Source of the DNA: Anisodus tanguticus
Lineage: Eukaryota; Streptophyta; Magnoliopsida; Solanales; Solanaceae
Length of the DNA stretch: 64,000 nucleotides
Assembly (NCBI GenBank): GCA_034509755.1
Contig: CM067545.1
Span: 48,973,062-49,037,061 of the forward strand
Reading direction: 5' to 3'
Shown one piece after another: positions 34,274-44,389 of the stretch. The notes beneath the pieces were generated by a model. The model ran no database searches, was not told the DNA's origin, and was given only the letters and a program-made list of their open reading frames with translations. How positions within the stretch are numbered: position 1 is the stretch's first letter; the number at the start of each line of letters is the position of its first letter. The translations under genes were made by a program, and so were the position numbers.

Positions 34274-34778
34274 TCAGTTTATGTGATTCTTTTTAGTATG
34301 TCTAAACGAAAATAATTTATTTCTATATTTAAAAGTAATTTAATTAAATTCTTTCTATTTTATTCTTACTGAAATGATTTATAGCCACACAAATATCTAT
34401 GACTTATTTTAAATCATAATTTTTTTTTAAAATCATTTTTTAAAATTTCGTATCTAGTTAAACTATTTCTTCCGTCTCAAATTATTTATCGTGATTACTA
34501 AAAATAATTGTTTTAAATTATTTATCATTTTAGAAGTGCAAGGCAAAATTAATTAGTTCTTTCTCATTTTACCCTAATAGAATTTTGTCATTAATGATGA
34601 TAATACATAAATAAAATAAATATTTAATGAAAAAAATTATAACTTAGATATAAATAAGGGTAAAATATGTCAAATAATTTTTCTAATTAATATTTCTTAA
34701 GGGTGTGAAACTTAAAAAAATGATAAATAATTTGAGACGAAATAAATATCACATAAATTGTGATGGAGAAAGTAATAT
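34274..34778. mobile_element. MITE split by a second Stowaway-like element
   Basis: Outer ends CAGTTTATGTGATTCTTTTT and TATCACATAAATTGTGATGG match the MITE at 44064. The inner element (about 34465-34746) has ends TTCTTCCGTCTCAAATTATT and AATAATTTGAGACGAAATAA and matches the element at 52291-52575. TA lies at both junctions. The outer element's extreme left end is missing next to the hAT target duplication. Confidence 0.75.
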
Positions 34779-34901
34779 ATATTTAAATATTGAACAGTTA
34801 TGGTCTGGTTGCGTATAACATATCGTTGTGATTCGGCCTTTTTCCGAATTACGCACCAGACTGCTTTTTTATATATATTGAACAGTTGGGGAAATAAGTG
34901 G

Positions 34902-35022
34902 AGTCCAATATTTAACGGTTGGTAAGTCACCGCTTGCATTCTTAACGCTTCTGCAAAGTAACGCCATCTACTCTCTCTAGAGCTTCTTCTTATCTCAGGT
35001 GAGCCTACTGTCACTGTTGCTT
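34902..35022 (+). promoter_or_regulatory. Probable 5'UTR exon 1 and donor of the F-box/kelch gene
   Basis: This segment ends in CTTCTTCTTATCTCAG then GTGAGC, a consensus 5' splice site at 34998/34999. A near copy occurs at 42020-42195. Lying 1.3 kb upstream of the F-box/kelch start with no intervening gene, it is best read as that gene's noncoding first exon. The acceptor would be near 36228 or 36242 (CCAG or CCACAG). Inference; needs transcript data. Confidence 0.5.
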
Positions 35023-35341
35023 CTGTGTGCAGACACATAAAATAACTAAAATATAATTAACCACATAGATATTTGCTTCCATTTAGAAACTAAAGAAAAT
35101 CAATTCTAATTATAATATTGTTATTCATAACTTGTATAACTATTAACCAGCTCACCACAAATCTTCTGAATGATTAAAGACGCCAGCTTTATCAATTGTT
35201 CTATCTTAATCTGTAAATCTATATGCTTTTCACTCCTATTTCTGTTATAAAGAGGATTGATCTGTGAATTAAAAATATATATATGACTAGTGGGGTTCTT
35301 GAATTTATGAGTTTTGCTTAAATTCAGGCTTTTTCTTTTTG

Positions 35342-36013
35342 GCCGAGGTGTATTGGAAACAGTCTCACTACCTCCGAGGTAGGGAGGATAAAGTTCTGCG
35401 TACACTCTATCCTTCACAGATTCCACTTGTGGGATTGTAATGGATATGTTGTTATTGCTGAAATTCAGGGTTTTTTCTTTTTTTTGCCGAGGGTCTATTA
35501 AAAACAGTCTCTCTACCTCCCAAGGCGGGGTAATATTTGCGTACACTCTATACTCCTCAAACCCGCTTGTGGAATTATATTCAGTATGTTGTTGTTGCTG
35601 CTTAAATTCGTTTTTTTTTGCCGAGGTCTATCGGATACCGTCTCTCTACATCCCAAGTTAGGGGGTAAGGTCTGCGCACTCTATCTTCCCCCGACCCCAT
35701 TGTGGAATTATACTGGGCATGTTGTTGTTGTTGCTTAAATTCAGGTTCTTTTTTTTGCCGAGGGTCTATTGGAAACAGTCTCTCTACCTCCCAAGGTAGG
35801 GTAAGGTTTGCGTACACTCTATCCTCCCCAAACCCCGCTTGTAGAATTAAACTGGGTATGTTGTTGTTGTTGTTGCTTAAATTCAGGGTTTTTTCTTTTT
35901 TGCCGAGGGTCTATTGGAAACCGTCTCTCTACCTCCCAAGGTAGGGGTAAGGTTTGCGTACACTCTATCCTCTCCAGACCCCCACTTTGGGATTATACTG
36001 GGTATGTTGTTGC
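35342..36013 (+). repeat. Five tandem TS-SINE 3' modules
   Basis: Units start with GCCGAG at 35342, 35486, 35620, 35757 and 35902, a period of 134-145 bp. Each runs GCCGAGGGTCTATTGGAAAC, CTCTCTACCTCCCAAGGTAG, GCGTACACTCTATCC, a CCCC-ACTTGTGG-ATTATACTGGG core and TGTTGTTG, then a linker CTTAAATTCAGG plus a T-rich run. No unit carries the tRNA-related 5' region. Confidence 0.9.
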
Positions 36014-36281
36014 ATAAATTCAATTTTTTTGTTTTTGATACTCTTGCATTTCGAAGTCATGATGTTGTAAAAAAAAGTAGTTGCTTTTCCTTACAAAAAA
36101 ATATGGAGTATCAAACTCTGCCTATTTCATGTGTCTGAATTTGCTTTTGGGATTTTTTTATCATTAGACTCAAAGATTGTGTTTGGGGTTTGGATTCTGA
36201 TTTACCCCTTTTATGAATGAAACCAGGGCATGTTCTTTCCACAGCTCTGAAAGGAAAATTGGGTTTGTAAGAGAAAGAAAG

Positions 36282-37469
36282 ATGCAAAGAGTAAGGGTAT
36301 CATCACATCGAGCCCCAGTGCAAAGGCTGGGGGATTCACAAATGACATTGTCTCCAAAGTTTAGGTTAGCTGCAAAGCAATCTGATCCTTCATTTGAGTT
36401 AGAAATGCGGCTAAAGGGAGAACCCCTTATTCCTGGACTTCCAGATGATGTTGCTCTCAATTGCCTCCTTAGGATACCCGTTGATGACCACATGGCCTGC
36501 AGGACCGTCTGTAAGGGATGGTATTCACTCTTTGCCACTAAAGATAGATTCTTTTGTCGAAGGAAGGAGCTTGGATTTCATGATCCTTGGCTTTTTGTCT
36601 TTGCCTTACATAAAAGTAGTGGCAAAATTCAGTGGAAAATTTTTGATCTAAACAACTTTGCTTGGCATACTATCCCTGCGATGCCGTGCAAAGAGGAAAA
36701 AGTGTGTCCCCATGGATTCAGGTGTATCTGCATTCCCCATGAGGGTGTTCTCTATGTTTGTGGTGGAGTAGCCTCTGATGTTGATTGTCCCCTTAATTTG
36801 GTCGTTAAATATGAAGTCCGGAAAAACCGTTGGACTGTTATGAAGAAGATGATCACAGCTAGGTCCTTTTTTGCCAGTGGAGTTATTGATGGGATGATTT
36901 ATGTTGCTGGAGGAAACAGCACAGATCTTTTTGAGCTGGACTCTGCTGAAGTCTTGGATCCTAATAAAGGGATTTGGTACCCTGTTGCAAATATGGGAAC
37001 TAATATGGCCTCATACGACTCTGCAGTTGTTGATGGAAAGCTTCTAGTAACAGAAGGCTGGTTTTGGCCCTTTTATGTTGTGCCTAGGGGCCAGATTTAT
37101 GACCCTAAAACGGATAATTGGGAGAACATGGCTTCTGGACTTCGAGAAGGTTGGACTGGTTCTAGTGTTGTGCTATATGGGAGATTGTTTGTAGTTTCGG
37201 AGCACGAAAGGACAAAACTTAAGGTTTACGATGCGGAAACTGATTCCTGGGACACTGTTGAAGGACTTCCACTGCCTGAGCAGATATGTAAACCTTTCTC
37301 TGTAGATTGCTGTGACAACCGGATTGTTGTAGTAGGCCGAAATCTTCATGTTGCTGTAGGACATATCACGAGCCAAGGCTGCTCATTCTCTGTTCACTGG
37401 CAAGTGGTAGATGCTCCTGAATCCCTCTCTGACTTCACACCGTCTAGTGCACAGGTTCTATTTGCTTAG
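36282..37469 (+). CDS. F-box/kelch-repeat protein (At1g30090-like)
   Basis: A single uninterrupted coding exon of 395 aa. The start at 36282 gives MQRVRVSSHRAPVQRLGDSQ, matching the N-terminus I recall for Arabidopsis At1g30090; an in-frame Met at 36213 would add 23 residues but is not family-like. An F-box lies at about 49-92 (LIPGLPDDVALNCLLRIPVD … CKGWYSLFATKDRF), followed by kelch blades (about 150-370) with YVCGGV, MIYVAGGNS, EVLDPNKGIW, GKLLVTEGWFWPF, GQIYDPKTDNW, LKVYDAETDSWDTV and VVVGRNLHVAVG. By family knowledge the F-box binds SKP1 in an SCF ubiquitin ligase and the kelch propeller recruits a substrate; this one's substrate is unknown. The gene appears to have a 5'UTR intron holding the TS array, and a TS tail 76 bp after the stop. 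Confidence 0.95.
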   Translation: MQRVRVSSHRAPVQRLGDSQMTLSPKFRLAAKQSDPSFELEMRLKGEPLIPGLPDDVALNCLLRIPVDDHMACRTVCKGWYSLFATKDRFFCRRKELGFHDPWLFVFALHKSSGKIQWKIFDLNNFAWHTIPAMPCKEEKVCPHGFRCICIPHEGVLYVCGGVASDVDCPLNLVVKYEVRKNRWTVMKKMITARSFFASGVIDGMIYVAGGNSTDLFELDSAEVLDPNKGIWYPVANMGTNMASYDSAVVDGKLLVTEGWFWPFYVVPRGQIYDPKTDNWENMASGLREGWTGSSVVLYGRLFVVSEHERTKLKVYDAETDSWDTVEGLPLPEQICKPFSVDCCDNRIVVVGRNLHVAVGHITSQGCSFSVHWQVVDAPESLSDFTPSSAQVLFA

Positions 37470-37544
37470 TTTTCTTTGCAACTACACGGGATTGCCAAAA
37501 CTGTGCGTGGAATAACTAGTATTTTATCTTATGTATTTACAACA

Positions 37545-37625
37545 AGGTAGGGGTAAGGTCTGCATACATCCTACCCTCCCCAGACCCCACTTGTGGGACT
37601 ACACTGGGTATGTTGTTGTTGTTGT
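37545..37625 (+). mobile_element. TS SINE 3' tail just downstream of the F-box/kelch stop
   Basis: GGTAGGGGTAAGGTCTGCAT … CCCTCCCCAGACCCCACTTG … CACTGGGTATGTTGTTGTTG. It is among the best-preserved tails in the window and lies 76 bp after the TAG, probably within the 3'UTR. Confidence 0.9.
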
Positions 37626-38552
37626 ATTTCCAACAATGTCCATATACTTTTTTCTGCTGTACTTCGCTCTAATATAGTAAATCCCTTTACCATTTAGCTT
37701 TCCCGATTCTTATCATGTACTTCTTGATTAATGCTATTTCATTGAGGGACATAACCAGCTGGAAGTAGCCATTAAATGATATCTAGTTGAGATAAATTGA
37801 CGAAATTACTGGATTGTGGTAGTGTAATAGTTCATATACTTTAACAAAACACATTTTTGTGTACTGATCCATATAGTTATAGGTACTTTACTACTCTATA
37901 TTTTCCATCTTGGCACAAATTTATTCTCCATTTGGAAGAGAATTCTTTTTGTCACATGCTTGTTCCAACTGGCTAGGTTCTTTTAAATAAAATCCAAGTG
38001 GTTGGTGCCAACTATACCTTTTAATTATATTACAATAAATATCAATGTGACCTATGAGGTTATGATTCATAGTGAATGGGCATGAAGATGACACAGGTTG
38101 TTGCATTAGGTTAGAGTTAGCCAATTTGGTTGGCAGACTGGATTTTCCAGATCTTTGTAAGAATTAAATATACGTATTTACACTATGATTGCTATTATCT
38201 AGAAGCTATACATAGTACACTTTGCTCTGCTAATGCTGTTAAGAGTGCTTGCTTTGGAAGGGGAAAAAGTTATTCCCTTGTTTGGTCCACAATAATGCTC
38301 TTTGTTTTCCTACTTTTTAAAAAAAATTGTTTTTGGGGTTCCTTGTATCTGGAAAAAGAAAAAAGAACACGTAACATAAAGTGAACTCAGATCCCGAGCC
38401 ACCTTCTCTCCTTACTGTGAAGCCTTCTTTCTTTTCAAATTAGATGGTTGCACTTTATGCATTTTCATAAGTGATGGAGGATCCATCATGAAGATAATTC
38501 ATACAAATCTTTTACAACACTGCAGAATTTTTTTGTAAGTAATCTGTAGATT
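37626..38552. other. Intergenic after the F-box/kelch gene
   Basis: AT-rich sequence; no gene or element recognised apart from the presumed end of the F-box 3'UTR. Confidence 0.5.
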
Positions 38553-39334
38553 GAAACAGCCTCTGGCAGAAATGCTGGGTAAGACTGCGTCAGTGTTATC
38601 AAAAGCGAAAAGCACAAAAAAGCTCTAAGGTTAGTTGAGGCTTTAAGCGCAAAGCGCAAATAAAATTGATGAGACTTTGCACCTGAAATAGGACTAATGC
38701 AGATCCAGAAGAATGGTCTGGGCTTTCGATGCAGCTCCTCTCCTTATAGTCGAGTGGCTTTCGCTCCTAGTAGGCTATTCAGTTAGCTGATGAAATCTGT
38801 GTGCATAAAGGCTTCACAAATGTGGTGATTGAGACTAATTCAACCATTGCTAGACTGATCATGATACAAGAGGTGTCTGCACCGTGGGCTGTTGATACAA
38901 TAGTCAGGAAAATTATTACATTGTTGAGGGATAAAGAAATTCGAATAAAACGCGGGCTTTAATGAGAAAAAGCGCAATGGTGCAACAATACAAATATATA
39001 TATGTTTAGTCCAAGACTAATAATAATAAACATGAATACCAAATATATGGACAAAGAAATTGTAAAAACATTGTGATAAAGTGTAATATCAATTATCTAG
39101 TGACACATCTTCAAGAGGCTCATTGGCAAGGAAAAATATGTCTTAGAGCCTTGATGATGATACTGAAGCGCACATAAAGCGAGGCGAAGCGTTCAACACA
39201 TTTTGAGCCTCGCTTCAGGGCTTAAGCGCGCCTTTGACAAAACTGGACTGCATACAATAGACCCTTGTGGTCCGACTCTTCCCCGGACCCCGCGCATAGC
39301 TGAAGCTTAGTGCACCGGGCTGCCCTTTACTCGG
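38553..39334 (+). mobile_element. 5'-truncated Au SINE split by a hAT-like insertion
   Basis: The left part GAAACAGCCTCTGGCAGAAA … GGTAAGACTGCGT (38553-38590) and the right part ACTGCATACAATAGACCCTT … GTGCACCGGGCTGCCCTTTA (39246-39334) join to a normal Au SINE body when the insertion 38591-39245 and one target copy are removed. Confidence 0.88.
38591..39245. mobile_element. Non-autonomous hAT-like element, 655 bp
   Basis: Imperfect terminal inverted repeats CAGTGTTATCAAAAGCG and (right end reverse complement) CAGTTTTGTCAAAGGCGC; 8-bp target duplication GACTGCGT/GACTGCAT (38583-38590, 39246-39253), differing by one CpG-to-CpA change. Subterminal AAGCGC/GCGCTT motifs occur at both ends (TTTAAGCGCAAAGCGC; GCGAGGCGAAGCG). 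No coding capacity. Confidence 0.85.
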
Positions 39335-39499
39335 TAGATTCCAATCCTTGTAAGCTGCACTGCCATCTTCTTTGCAAAAGTTAATATACTTGAAGATAAT
39401 CTGGGAAGTCTTTTTTCACATGAAGCAATCAAGAAAAGCTAAGGGAGGGCAGGTTGCATTCAGAATAAATTACTTGATAAAGAATTGTACAGACCAAGA

Positions 39500-39522
39500 G
39501 AGCATGAATTCAAGATGAGAGA
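39500..39522. repeat. (GA)n microsatellite
   Basis: About 11 GA repeats at roughly 39517-39537, directly at the 3' break of the cyclophilin pseudogene; extent approximate. Confidence 0.6.
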
Positions 39523-39537
39523 GAGAGAGAGAGAGAG

Positions 39538-39796
39538 ATCATCACCTTGGATCATGAAGTCCTTAATCACTCAATGGAACTGACAATTCTTGAAACCTTG
39601 TGGTACTCCTGCTTTCCTACAACATCAAAATTGCAGATGAGTAAGACAACGTACGCAAAAGCAAGTAGAAAGTAACATAATCCCCACTAATCCTTTCACA
39701 AACCAAGTAACCATAAAACTAGTACCAAATAGGGAATGGTACAGGAACATAAATTGACAAACTTACCTGAATTCTCCTATGCACAGTTGCCTGCAA
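39538..39796 (-). pseudogene. Cyclophilin (peptidyl-prolyl isomerase, CYP22-like) pseudogene fragment
   Basis: On the minus strand a short exon (about 39794-39772, after a TTCATTGCAG acceptor) encodes QLCIGEFR with a GTAAGT donor. The next exon (about 39620-39538) encodes RKAGVPQGFKNCQFH, a stop, then VIKDFMIQGDD. These match the cyclophilin core FRQFCTGEYR … GCQFHRVIKDFMIQGGD. The stop replaces the conserved Arg of FHRVIKD (TGA for CGA), a known active-site residue, and the gene is cut off at a GA microsatellite. Splice sites kept in place argue for a decayed genomic copy, not a processed one. Confidence 0.82.
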
Positions 39797-40857
39797 TGAA
39801 GCATTTAATAGATCTTTAGAATATAACTTAGTAGTTAAATAAATTAACATGATTTCGAAAGGAAAAGAAAGTTCTTTGAGCACAATGGTAAAGACAATTT
39901 TTCATCCCAGTGGAAAGTTCTTAAACAGTCTCACTGATGAAAGGAGATAACATATCATGTGTCTTAAGGATTTCATTTACCCTCTCATCTTTAACTGTCA
40001 AGAAAAAAATCTTGAACTCTCGCTATTTAGGCATTGCAACTGGCCAAATTACAACAACTTGAGGGCATTAAGCTTAAACCAATATCACTACCTACCTAAC
40101 ACCTTCAGGTAATTATCCGTTCGATTGGTTCACCCAGAAGCAATGGTGGAGTTGGGATTTTCACTAAAGGGATTCAAAATATAAAGAAGTAAATACACGA
40201 AAAAGCCAATGGGATTCAAAATCTACTATACATACATAAAAAATAATTTTGATCTTATATATACCATGCCCCCCCAACCCCAGACCCAACTTGTGGGACT
40301 ACACTGGGTTGGATACATTGTATTGACTACATCTGCGGGTATTTTGGACCACGAGGAGGCTAGAAGGAAGAATGTTATTGGAAGGTTCTTGGTTTCTTTA
40401 TTAAGCGACAATTACGAACACCCAGTTATGGTCTACTTTGGCCTTCATTACAATTCAAAGTTTGTTCTGAGTTTTGTTTTCCTTCAATTGTTAGTTGGGA
40501 TATTATCGTACAAGATTATTAGTATTATTAGCTTGCATCAGGAGAATATATAAGTTGCTGTTTGTCTATCAGTTATCCATCTTTTACAAGTTTTTTGTGT
40601 TTTAGTGTGTTAGTTGGAGCCGATATGAACATCCTGAGCTTTTTTTATCACTGAATCAATTAGTTGTGACCTTTGTGTTAAGTCAACATCTGGAATTATT
40701 TGTCATAGCCTCTCCAATAATGCTCTTATGATATCACAATGACATTCATAGTGCATCACCTGTTTTTTGTTAAGAATTGTTTCCCTAGGCTGGCACTTGT
40801 AGATTAGTCTCAAACTTGTTTAAAAGGATATTTATATCTAAAAATATATATAAAAAC
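39797..40857. other. Repeat-poor spacer with a TS tail fragment
   Basis: No gene recognised. A short TS-like piece (CCCCAACCCCAGACCCAACT … GGGACTACACTGGGTTGG) lies at about 40267-40313. Confidence 0.5.
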
Positions 40858-41545
40858 GGTGTCGGGACTCGAAATCGGGACGGGAGTTGGGCTCGTCCCG
40901 CCCAGGCCCGTACCGCCCCAGCCCCGCCCCGACCCCGACCCCCTCTTTGCAAAAATGATTGTTGCACAACGGCCATTTTATATTTTGGCCGTTGTGCAAC
41001 GGCCATTTTTGGCCCCCCACCCCATAAACCCCCCCTACCCCCTTAATATTTATTTTTAACCCCTAAGTTACTATATTTACACTTTAACCCATTTTTTCAA
41101 CTATAAATAACTCATTTTTCTCTTCATTGTAATCTCACAAATCTTCCTACAATCTCTCTAATCTCCAACTCAATCTATCTCTCTACAAAGTCTACAATTA
41201 CATTGCCTACTAAATATTTTATTTTATTTGCTCATTTGTATAATTGTATCAAAGTTCAAAAATTGGGACTGAAGTTGGCAACTAGCTTGAGGATCATCCA
41301 TCGAGCAAAGTTTCAATTTTCAACCTCGATTACAAGTCGACGTTACGTCGGCGTTTGGTACATTCGTTCCTTCTTTAAATTATTATTGTTACTTTATTTT
41401 AATTATCACACTTAATTTCATTATCTTTAATTATTTGTTTGCATAATTAAAATGGAATGATTAAGAGGTATGTTTAAGGGTAAGGGTGCTTCTTCTAGTA
41501 GGCGTAACAAGGGCAGGGGTACTTCTTCAAGTCGTCCTCGTTGAA
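40858..41545 (+). mobile_element. hAT transposon copy 3, truncated at both ends
   Basis: It matches the left third of hAT copy 2: GGTGTCGGGACTCGAAATCG, the CCCCGACCCC array, the ACAACGGCCATTTT hairpin, CAACTATAAATAACTCATTT, CTAGCTTGAGGATCATCCAT, and the transposase start ATGTTTAAGGGTAAGGGTGC (41469). The match stops inside the ORF after AGTCGTCCTCG. No terminal inverted repeat or target duplication remains. Confidence 0.88.
40961..41000. repeat. 15-bp perfect inverted repeat (hairpin) in hAT copy 3
   Basis: GTTGCACAACGGCCA (40961-40975) and TGGCCGTTGTGCAAC (40986-41000) are exact reverse complements around a 10-bp AT loop. Diverged versions sit at the same place in hAT copies 1 and 2. Confidence 0.93.
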
Positions 41546-42019
41546 TAATGTTTCTTCCTCGGTTCTCTACTATTTTATCTGGCCAATTGTTATGGGTTTA
41601 CATATTTAGTCAACGTCTTCTATGTTATGTCATTGACTCGTTTTGTGCTGAAGAAACAACTAGTGGTTGGAATCTACTGATTTGTTAATCCTGTTTCTTT
41701 TTGGATGGTATTTTATCCACTTGTGAAAAGCAATTTTTGTTTTCCTTAGGACCAGAAACTAAGGTAAAAGAACAATGCCGAAGGTTCTTAGTTGCCCTAA
41801 CATTAAAATCACTATCATGACTTAGCCTTCTTCATCTCAATCAACCTTGGCCATACATCTTAAGGAAAAAGAAAGAAAAAAAAAACTTGCATGTACACTA
41901 CAGCCATTTCCGCCGCCCGCCATGTTTTCCTGCGTTAAGATTCCATCAGGTTTCAGAAGAAAAAAAAGAAAATAGAGATTGTGGTATGGGAAATGGCTGA
42001 AAGTGAGAAAGGAACGTGC
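41546..42019. other. Spacer
   Basis: No gene or element recognised. Confidence 0.45.
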
Positions 42020-42195
42020 AGTCCAATTTTTAATGGTTGGGAAGTCACCACTTGATTTCTTCATCAATCTTAACACCTCTGCAAAGTAATGCCATCTCCA
42101 AACACCTCCCTCTCCGGGACATCTAACTTTGCACTTCAGTGGATTGTAGAGCTTCTTCTTATCTCAGGTGAGCGTACTGTCAGTGTTGCTTCTTG
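42020..42195 (+). repeat. Second copy of the F-box/kelch 5'UTR-exon-like segment
   Basis: GTCCAATTTTTAATGGTTGG, AAGTCACC, CTCTGCAAAGTAATGCCATC and GAGCTTCTTCTTATCTCAGGTGAGC match 34902-35022, with about 50 bp extra in the middle. The splice donor (42167/42168) is kept. No F-box or kelch coding sequence follows. Confidence 0.85.
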
Positions 42196-44060
42196 GCAAT
42201 TTATTTCGCAATTGCTCCTAGTAGAAAGCACAGTTCGTGAATTAAGATTTCTATTATATTTCTTATGCATCTTCCGACTTTTCCTACTCCATTGTTGGTT
42301 GTCAAAGTTCTTCCTCGAAGCATAAAAACTGTACCTTTAGCCTACCAGTATCTTCCAATAGGTTCCCTCTGCACAATCACTGACTCAACATTCTGACAGT
42401 TTCTGGTACAATAAATGATAGTACCTGCTTTCATGGGTGCAGTTGAATTTGTCTTCTTCGTTTATCATAATTTAAGAAGATTATTAGTATACGAACTCAA
42501 TTACTTTACTTTTATGCAGCGTATAAATTTATTCTGCTGCCTTTTTTAAATAAAATTTATTCAGTACAATTTATCTTTCTCTGGCGCTGAGTTTTGACCA
42601 TATAAAGAGAGAAAGAAGAGCCACTGCGTTGCTGTGTTTTGAGTTTTGACGATTTTTTTTTGACATACTTGTTATAGTTGGTTAAGGTCCATGAGCTGTT
42701 GGTTTGGAAACTTTGTACTGTCATTAGAATCACCAATGATTTATAATACGGTATGGTATTTTTCCATAGTTTCTGAACTATTTGAAATGCGATATATCGT
42801 GGTAATAAACTTGTGAAGAGATGTCTTCCAACCAAACAAATAAACATTCGTGTACAGAAGAGCGAAATTATCAGATGAAACTCAGAAAGCGCGCGATACT
42901 TATATGAAGATACAACAACATAACAACATACCCAGTGAAATCACACAACGTGGGGAATGGAGAGGGTAGAGTGTACGCAGATCTTACCTCTACCTTGGTT
43001 GGTAAAGCGGTTGTTTCCGAGAGACCCTCGGCTCAAGACAAAGCATAATCACAATCAAAGCAAGCAAAGCAAAACAAGATAAACGGTCAGACCCGAGCAA
43101 AGCAGTAAGAAAATGTTGGTATCAAAAGCGAATAAGCTATGATAGCGCATTCTGAAAAAATAAGCAGTAACTAACGCATGTAAATAAGATAAATAAAGTA
43201 CACTAAAGAACACATAACAACAGAAATCAAACTACAGGGGACTATAAAGCAATACTGCGCCTATTAGTATGATAGGCTAAGCGGACCTACAATAATAACA
43301 CTGTAACTACCAGTTTGCAAGTGTAAGTAGGACTATGCTCGACTACCTACTTATACGAAGATAGTAGCAGCTGATAAAAAAAGAGGCAATGTTACTACAA
43401 CGACGCACCAAAGAACTGCAGCTAACAAAATGGCAATCCTCCCATAAAATCAGTTGTTGACTGCCCAGTTGAAAGAATAAAGTCTCACTGTGATCCTACA
43501 TCGTCAAAACAAACTGATCTTACTATAAGAGAGCCTTCTTCGGCTAATATCCAGAGGTTGGAATGACAAACTGCTTCTTCTTTACTTGTGCTGATGTCAA
43601 AATAAAATTATCTACCTCCTTGCTAACCTAATGTGGTATGTGTTTGACATTCCACGCAGAAGGCGTCTGCCATGAAGTTAACACTTTATCGAGTCCTTCT
43701 GACCAAGGAAAAAACGTATTTCAGCCTTTTTGTTTATTTGGAAAAGGTAAGCCCACAACCTGAAGCTTTAAGTTTGTTACTGCATCATGTCTTGGGTCAT
43801 TCGATAAGGTGCTAATACCACGAATTGAACAGCCACCAACCCTACCTGTTAAAAACCAAAATTGGGACATTCCAGATTCGATTGTTGAAAGTGTATCTTG
43901 TTATTGAGATTCCCATGTTTATTATTTCTGTAGCTTGTGTCTTGTACCATTTGAATGTGTGTGCTTGCTGTTTTCCTTACTGTATGGATATTCTTCAGGG
44001 ATTTTACGTTTGTAGTGACTCTGTGTGCTTTCCTTTGTGTACCTGAAACAATTAACAAAC
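42196..44060. other. Repeat-bearing intergenic region
   Basis: No gene recognised. A minus-strand TS SINE module lies at 42912-43033. Confidence 0.5.
42912..43033 (-). mobile_element. TS SINE 3' module
   Basis: Reverse complement: GAGCCGAGGGTCTCTCGGAA … GGTAGAGGTAAGATCTGCGT … TCACTGGGTATGTTGTTATG. Confidence 0.85.
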
Positions 44061-44063
44061 TGT

Positions 44064-44293
44064 TACTCACTCCGTCCCAATTTATATGATACACATTTCT
44101 TTTTAATCTGTCATTTCTATATATATAAATAATTTAACTTAAAAACTTTCTGTTTTACCCTTATTGAAATGATTTACAGCCACAAAAATATATATGACTT
44201 GTTTTAGACCACAAGTTTTAAAAATCTTCATTTGTTTCTTAAGTTCTGTGCCTAGTCAAATTATATCACATAAATTGGGACGGATGGAATAGT
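44064..44293. mobile_element. Stowaway-like MITE
   Basis: Ends ACTCACTCCGTCCCAATTTA and TAAATTGGGACGGATGGAAT are inverted repeats around an AT-rich interior; same family as the outer element at 34274-34778. Confidence 0.85.
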
Positions 44294-44389
44294 ATTCAAA
44301 TCCTTACCATTCTCCTCCCTAAGGATGTCCTCTTCCCTCATCTTCCTCTAGGTTCAGTGCACTTTCTGATCCTTAGATATGGCACTTTC

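Noticed and set aside
34800..34870. Inverted repeat GGTCTGGTTGCG / CGCACCAGAC as a terminator or small RNA hairpin
   Set aside because: Arms are short and imperfect, and no similar copy or context was seen.
35342..36013. Protein-coding potential of Leu/Cys-rich frames in this stretch
   Set aside because: The frames come from tandem TTG/TGT-rich SINE tails and repeat with the array period.
36213..36281. Start codon at 36213 for the F-box/kelch gene
   Set aside because: The extra 23 residues are not family-like, while MQRVRVSS at 36282 matches the homologous N-terminus.
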